Shown one piece after another: positions 5,973 through 8,266 of a DNA stretch of 8,266 bases (position 1 is the stretch's first letter; each line of letters opens with the position of its first letter). The DNA is taken from positions 1 through 8,266 of the forward strand of contig JAKSDM010000225.1 in assembly GCA_022360135.1 (NCBI GenBank). The letters run 5' to 3'. The notes beneath the pieces were generated by a model that worked only from the letters and a program-made list of their open reading frames with translations, ran no database searches and had not been told where the DNA came from. The position numbers and the translations under genes were made by a program. Origin of the DNA: Pseudanabaenales cyanobacterium (GTDB lineage: Bacteria > Cyanobacteriota > Cyanobacteriia > Phormidesmidales > Phormidesmidaceae).

Positions 5973-6257
5973 TTAGGACGCTAGTAACAACATATCAGTT
6001 CGCCATAAATGGGCGCGACAAATCAGAGGGCTATATTTGGCAATTAGTTGCTTTTGCTCAGGATTAGGAATTCTGTTGGCTGCATCATATTTAGCGATTG
6101 CAGCCGCAATGTTACGGGCTTCTCTTCGAGGCACGCCTATTTGAATGAGCTTTTGCCAATAGCAGACGCCTATTTTTTTGACGTAAGCATTGAGTTGATT
6201 TCTGGACGCTTGATTGACTTCTGTATAAGTAGATTGGAAACAGCATTGGGGGGACAT
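5973..6257 (-). CDS. Hypothetical protein, 94 residues, probably cyanobacteria-specific
   Basis: The protein reads as a soluble, mostly helical domain. Key stretches are LNAYVKKIGVCYWQKLIQIG (residues 23-42), VPRREARNIAAAIAKYD (43-59) and EQKQLIAKYSPLICRAHLWR (67-86). The YWQKL, GV-REAR and CRAHLWR features resemble small cyanobacterial hypothetical proteins that I remember, but I cannot name a family or function. The first ~20 residues (MSPQCCFQSTYTEVNQ) are less protein-like. The start at 6257 is the only ATG before the conserved part and lacks a Shine-Dalgarno, so the true start is uncertain. It converges with the 58-residue gene. A 15-base palindrome (6277-6291) lies 19 bases upstream of its start. 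Overlapping frames on both strands here look like shadows of this gene. Confidence 0.6.
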   Translation of the reverse strand: MSPQCCFQSTYTEVNQASRNQLNAYVKKIGVCYWQKLIQIGVPRREARNIAAAIAKYDAANRIPNPEQKQLIAKYSPLICRAHLWRTDMLLLAS

Positions 6258-6276
6258 AGCGATGATTACGGAACTC

Positions 6277-6291
6277 GATAGTTAAACTATC
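6277..6291. promoter_or_regulatory. Palindrome GATAGT-TAA-ACTATC upstream of the 94-residue gene
   Basis: This perfect 6-bp dyad around TAA lies 19-34 bases before the minus-strand start codon at 6257, a position suited to an operator or a small leader hairpin. No matching regulator is known from the window. Confidence 0.3.
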
Positions 6292-6333
6292 CTGCTTTTG
6301 TCCAGATAATACCGTGATTCCATCCCCAGGCAA

Positions 6334-6507
6334 ATTGTGATCATGCAGTTTCGATCAAGTGATACGAACCCCCAAAGGTTTGTGATTTCAAATCTCTAAT
6401 CGTGTGACTCAGATTACACGACATTTTTAATGTAAGGCAGCAATCATCAACAGGGAACAGCGAAGGAGTTAACTGGATGAACCATCCCATCATCAATTGC
6501 CGCCACG
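6334..6507. other. Intergenic stretch between the 94-residue gene and the coiled-coil terminator
   Basis: No supported gene is present; the full gap between coding regions is 6258-6608. It holds a 6-bp inverted repeat TCGTGT/ACACGA (6400-6405 and 6416-6421) and an AAGGAG eight bases before an ATG at 6477 that opens only a 26-codon frame. Confidence 0.3.
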
Positions 6508-6551
6508 AAAAAAGGCGAAAAGGAAGATTGATTATCCCTTTCTCCTTTTTC
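6508..6551 (-). terminator. Probable terminator of the coiled-coil gene
   Basis: On the minus strand, a purine-rich arm (6551-6536) pairs with a pyrimidine-rich arm (6523-6508) at 14 of 16 positions around a 12-base loop. The second arm ends in TTTTTT. It starts about 58 bases after the stop codon at 6609, as expected for a rho-independent terminator, though the T-run is part of the stem. The complementary A-rich and T-rich arms might also act in the other direction. Confidence 0.5.
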
Positions 6552-6608
6552 CCTTAGCTCCTAAACTACAATGGGAGGCTATTCAATTGACGCTGTCCTG
6601 AGCACTGT

Positions 6609-6881
6609 TTACTTACCCAGCACCCTGCCAAGACTTTCACTGATGGTCTTGAGCAGTTCTTCAACAGCCTCCTTGATCTCATGCCAAGCCTCATCTGCAA
6701 CATTTGCAATATCTTTTAGCCTAACCTGAGCAGTCTCCAAATGCTTTTCAAGCTGCTCAATTTCTTCGTGTTGAGCCTGTTCCAAAACCTGAATTTTCTC
6801 TGCTTTCAGCTTAGTGAGCACCGCTTGAGCCTCACTGATTCGTAATTCCAGCTTTTGCAAATATTCAATCTTTTCGCTCAT
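6609..6881 (-). CDS. Small coiled-coil protein of unknown function (90 residues)
   Basis: The protein has 90 residues, is highly charged, and has no proline, no cysteine and no hydrophobic membrane segment. Residues ~3-60 have the heptad pattern of a coiled coil (LQKLELRISEAQAVLTKLKA, then IEQLEKHLETAQVRLKDI). They are followed by an amphipathic helix, DEAWHEIKEAVEELLKTISE, and a short basic end. Small coiled-coil proteins of this type, with a conserved AWxxxKxxxE segment, are common in cyanobacteria and have no assigned function. The ATG at 6881 has GAGG eight bases upstream, which supports the start. It lies 118 bases downstream of the phosphate transporter on the same strand, with no strong terminator between, so the two may be co-transcribed. 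A terminator-like hairpin follows at 6508-6551. Confidence 0.8.
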   Translation of the reverse strand: MSEKIEYLQKLELRISEAQAVLTKLKAEKIQVLEQAQHEEIEQLEKHLETAQVRLKDIANVADEAWHEIKEAVEELLKTISESLGRVLGK

Positions 6882-6999
6882 CTTAATCCCTCTATTTCAC
6901 ACCTCCAGCCAATATCACTCCGCCAGGTATTGAGCCTCTAATATCAATTCAATTACCAATCACCCTCCATTCTCTAACTCCCCTCTTCTCTTCAAGGGA

Positions 7000-8166
7000 T
7001 CAGGCGATTGCAGAAAATCCCAACAACATTCCAGGAATGAGGAAGAAAACCCCAATGATATAAGCCAATGCCAGCAATTTACGCTCAGAGGCGACCAGTG
7101 CCAAGGTTTCTGCCCCCATAATGGGCAATCTACAGAGGAATGGGATGCCAAAGATAACGACAACGCCCAAGACATTATAGAACAGATGAACCATTGCAAT
7201 CTCTAGTGCTGGTAGGTCTTCTGAGCCGGAAATAGCAGTTGCGGCTAGCAAAGCCGTAACGCAAGTGCCAATATTAGCGCCAAGGGTAAATGGATAGATT
7301 TTCCGCAGACCAAATACCCCAGTCCCCGCCAGAGGCACCATCAGACTGGTCGTTGTAGATGAAGATTGCACTAGAACAGTGACCAATGTACCTGACATAA
7401 TTCCGGCAATAGGTCCCCGTCCAATAGCAGTGTGTAGCATCTGCTTCGCCCGACCGACCATCAATGCCTTCAATAACTTACCCACGTACAGGATAGACAG
7501 GAAAATCAGAGCGATCCCGATGATGATCAGGACAATGCCGCTGAAGGGGGAAGGGAGAATTTCAGTCCCATGCTTCACCAGATTGACAATGGGCTTGGTG
7601 GCTGCTTTGACAATATTGAAGTTATTAATACTAATAGAATCACCGCCCACAAACAGCCCTGCAAAAAAGAGTCCCAATCTTTCTAAGGGATGAAACAGAA
7701 TTTCGAGCGGCAGGAAGATAACCACGCTCAGCAGGTTAAAGAAATCGTGGACTGTTGCGGCTGCAAAGGCTCGCTTGAACTCAGATTTATCGCCAATATG
7801 CCCGAGGCTAACCAGAGTATTGGTGATGGTAGTGCCGATGTTGGCTCCCATTACCATTGGTACTGCCATCATCACGGGTAAACCACCCGCCACCAGACCA
7901 ACAATAATCGAGGTCACCGTACTGGAAGACTGGATAAGGGCTGTAGCGACGGTCCCTACAATTAACCCCAGAAAAGGATTGGTTGCAAACAGGAATAGTT
8001 CCTCTGCTTGCTCCCCGGTAGCGGTCTTAAAACCAGCTCCAATCATCCCCACGGCAACAATGAGTAGATAAATTAAGGCCGCTACTCCCAGCCATTTCAG
8101 CACGCTATTTCCGCCTCCCATTGTTGCTTGGGAGGATTCTACAGTTCCTTTAGGCGCTGTACCCAT
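7000..8166 (-). CDS. Na+/phosphate cotransporter family protein (NptA/PF02690 type)
   Basis: This is a 388-residue polytopic inner-membrane protein with the inverted-repeat architecture of type II Na+/Pi cotransporters. The first repeat has ALIQSSSTVTSIIVGLV (QSSS at 79-82) followed by GANIGTTITNTLVS (107-120). The second has VLVQSSSTTTSLMVPLAG (QSSS at 267-270) followed by GANIGTCVTALLAA (296-309). The paired QSSS motifs form the substrate and sodium site in this family. Some 8-10 hydrophobic segments are visible, starting at ~24-46. There is no C-terminal PhoU-like domain, so it is the short form. The ATG at 8166 has AGGAG eight bases upstream. Its likely role is sodium-driven phosphate uptake, although bacterial members can also export phosphate. 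A PHO-box-like array lies 65-95 bases upstream of the start codon. Confidence 0.93.
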   Translation of the reverse strand: MGTAPKGTVESSQATMGGGNSVLKWLGVAALIYLLIVAVGMIGAGFKTATGEQAEELFLFATNPFLGLIVGTVATALIQSSSTVTSIIVGLVAGGLPVMMAVPMVMGANIGTTITNTLVSLGHIGDKSEFKRAFAAATVHDFFNLLSVVIFLPLEILFHPLERLGLFFAGLFVGGDSISINNFNIVKAATKPIVNLVKHGTEILPSPFSGIVLIIIGIALIFLSILYVGKLLKALMVGRAKQMLHTAIGRGPIAGIMSGTLVTVLVQSSSTTTSLMVPLAGTGVFGLRKIYPFTLGANIGTCVTALLAATAISGSEDLPALEIAMVHLFYNVLGVVVIFGIPFLCRLPIMGAETLALVASERKLLALAYIIGVFFLIPGMLLGFSAIA

Positions 8167-8170
8167 TGAA

Positions 8171-8183
8171 TCTCTCCTAGAGA
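8171..8183 (-). promoter_or_regulatory. Ribosome-binding site of the phosphate transporter, within a small hairpin
   Basis: On the minus strand, TCTCT-AGG-AGAGA forms a 5-bp stem whose loop and 3' arm contain the AGGAG ribosome-binding site. The start codon is a few bases further on. The stem is short but could reduce ribosome access. Confidence 0.35.
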
Positions 8184-8230
8184 AATGACACCCCGCAATT
8201 CACACGAGATGCCCTTGAGAGTACGATTCA

Positions 8231-8261
8231 GAGTTAAAGTTCGAGTAATGAGCAGATTAAA
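8231..8261 (-). promoter_or_regulatory. Candidate PHO-box-like array upstream of the phosphate transporter
   Basis: On the minus strand, three 8-mers follow each other at 12- and 11-base phasing: TTTAATCT (8261-8254), ATTACTCG (8249-8242) and TTTAACTC (8238-8231). Against the remembered cyanobacterial consensus YTTAAYYT they match 8, 5 and 7 of 8 positions. Placement upstream of a phosphate transporter fits control by the SphR/PhoB response regulator. The middle unit is weak and the window ends just beyond, so this remains a suggestion. Confidence 0.3.
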
Positions 8262-8266
8262 CATCA

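Noticed and set aside
6048..6333. Two further overlapping frames (plus 6048-6281, minus 6112-6333) around the 94-residue gene
   Set aside because: Both lack recognisable protein features. The frame 5973-6257 has coherent amphipathic helices and a family-like C-terminus and was preferred.
7379..8071. Plus-strand frames antisense to the phosphate transporter
   Set aside because: They are shadows of a strongly hydrophobic coding strand; their Pro/Thr/Ile-rich translation is what such shadows produce.

Overview
The window looks like chromosomal DNA of a cyanobacterium, probably a filamentous Leptolyngbya- or Oscillatoria-like lineage. The evidence is five copies of the HIP1 octamer GCGATCGC (2096, 2201, 3386, 5420, 5434), a ribulose-phosphate 3-epimerase of clearly cyanobacterial type, several small proteins of the kind found only in cyanobacteria, and heptamer tandem repeats of the STRR type. 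Family calls come from reading translations and from memory of the families; no database search was run.

Layout. Positions 1-667 hold two broken plus-strand gene remnants placed end to end: the 3' part of an FAD-dependent oxidoreductase, then the C-terminal part of an ATP-grasp (PGM1-type peptide ligase) gene with an internal stop. A minus-strand block follows: a subtilisin-like S8 protease (2663-4330), a lipoprotein serpin (1195-2484) and a small DUF1232/YkvA membrane protein (664-993). A 332-base spacer with two short heptamer arrays separates this block from rpe on the plus strand (4663-5370). Rpe ends before a perfect 18-bp hairpin whose arms each carry a HIP1 site. Next come a conserved 58-residue plus-strand protein (5774-5950) and a convergent minus-strand protein of 94 residues (5973-6257). 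The right end has a 90-residue coiled-coil protein (6609-6881) downstream of a Na+/phosphate cotransporter (7000-8166), both on the minus strand.

How the genes may work together. The most suggestive group is the protease and serpin pair. The protease has a signal peptide and an intact His/Ser pair but Glu in place of the usual catalytic Asp. The serpin has a lipobox and a textbook inhibitory hinge and reactive loop, so it should be a working suicide inhibitor on the cell surface or in the periplasm. Whether it restrains its neighbour or blocks foreign proteases is not decided by the sequence. The phosphate transporter has a candidate PHO-box-like array upstream. Rpe is a Calvin-cycle and pentose-phosphate housekeeping enzyme unrelated to its neighbours. 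No tRNA, rRNA, CRISPR array or intact mobile element was seen.
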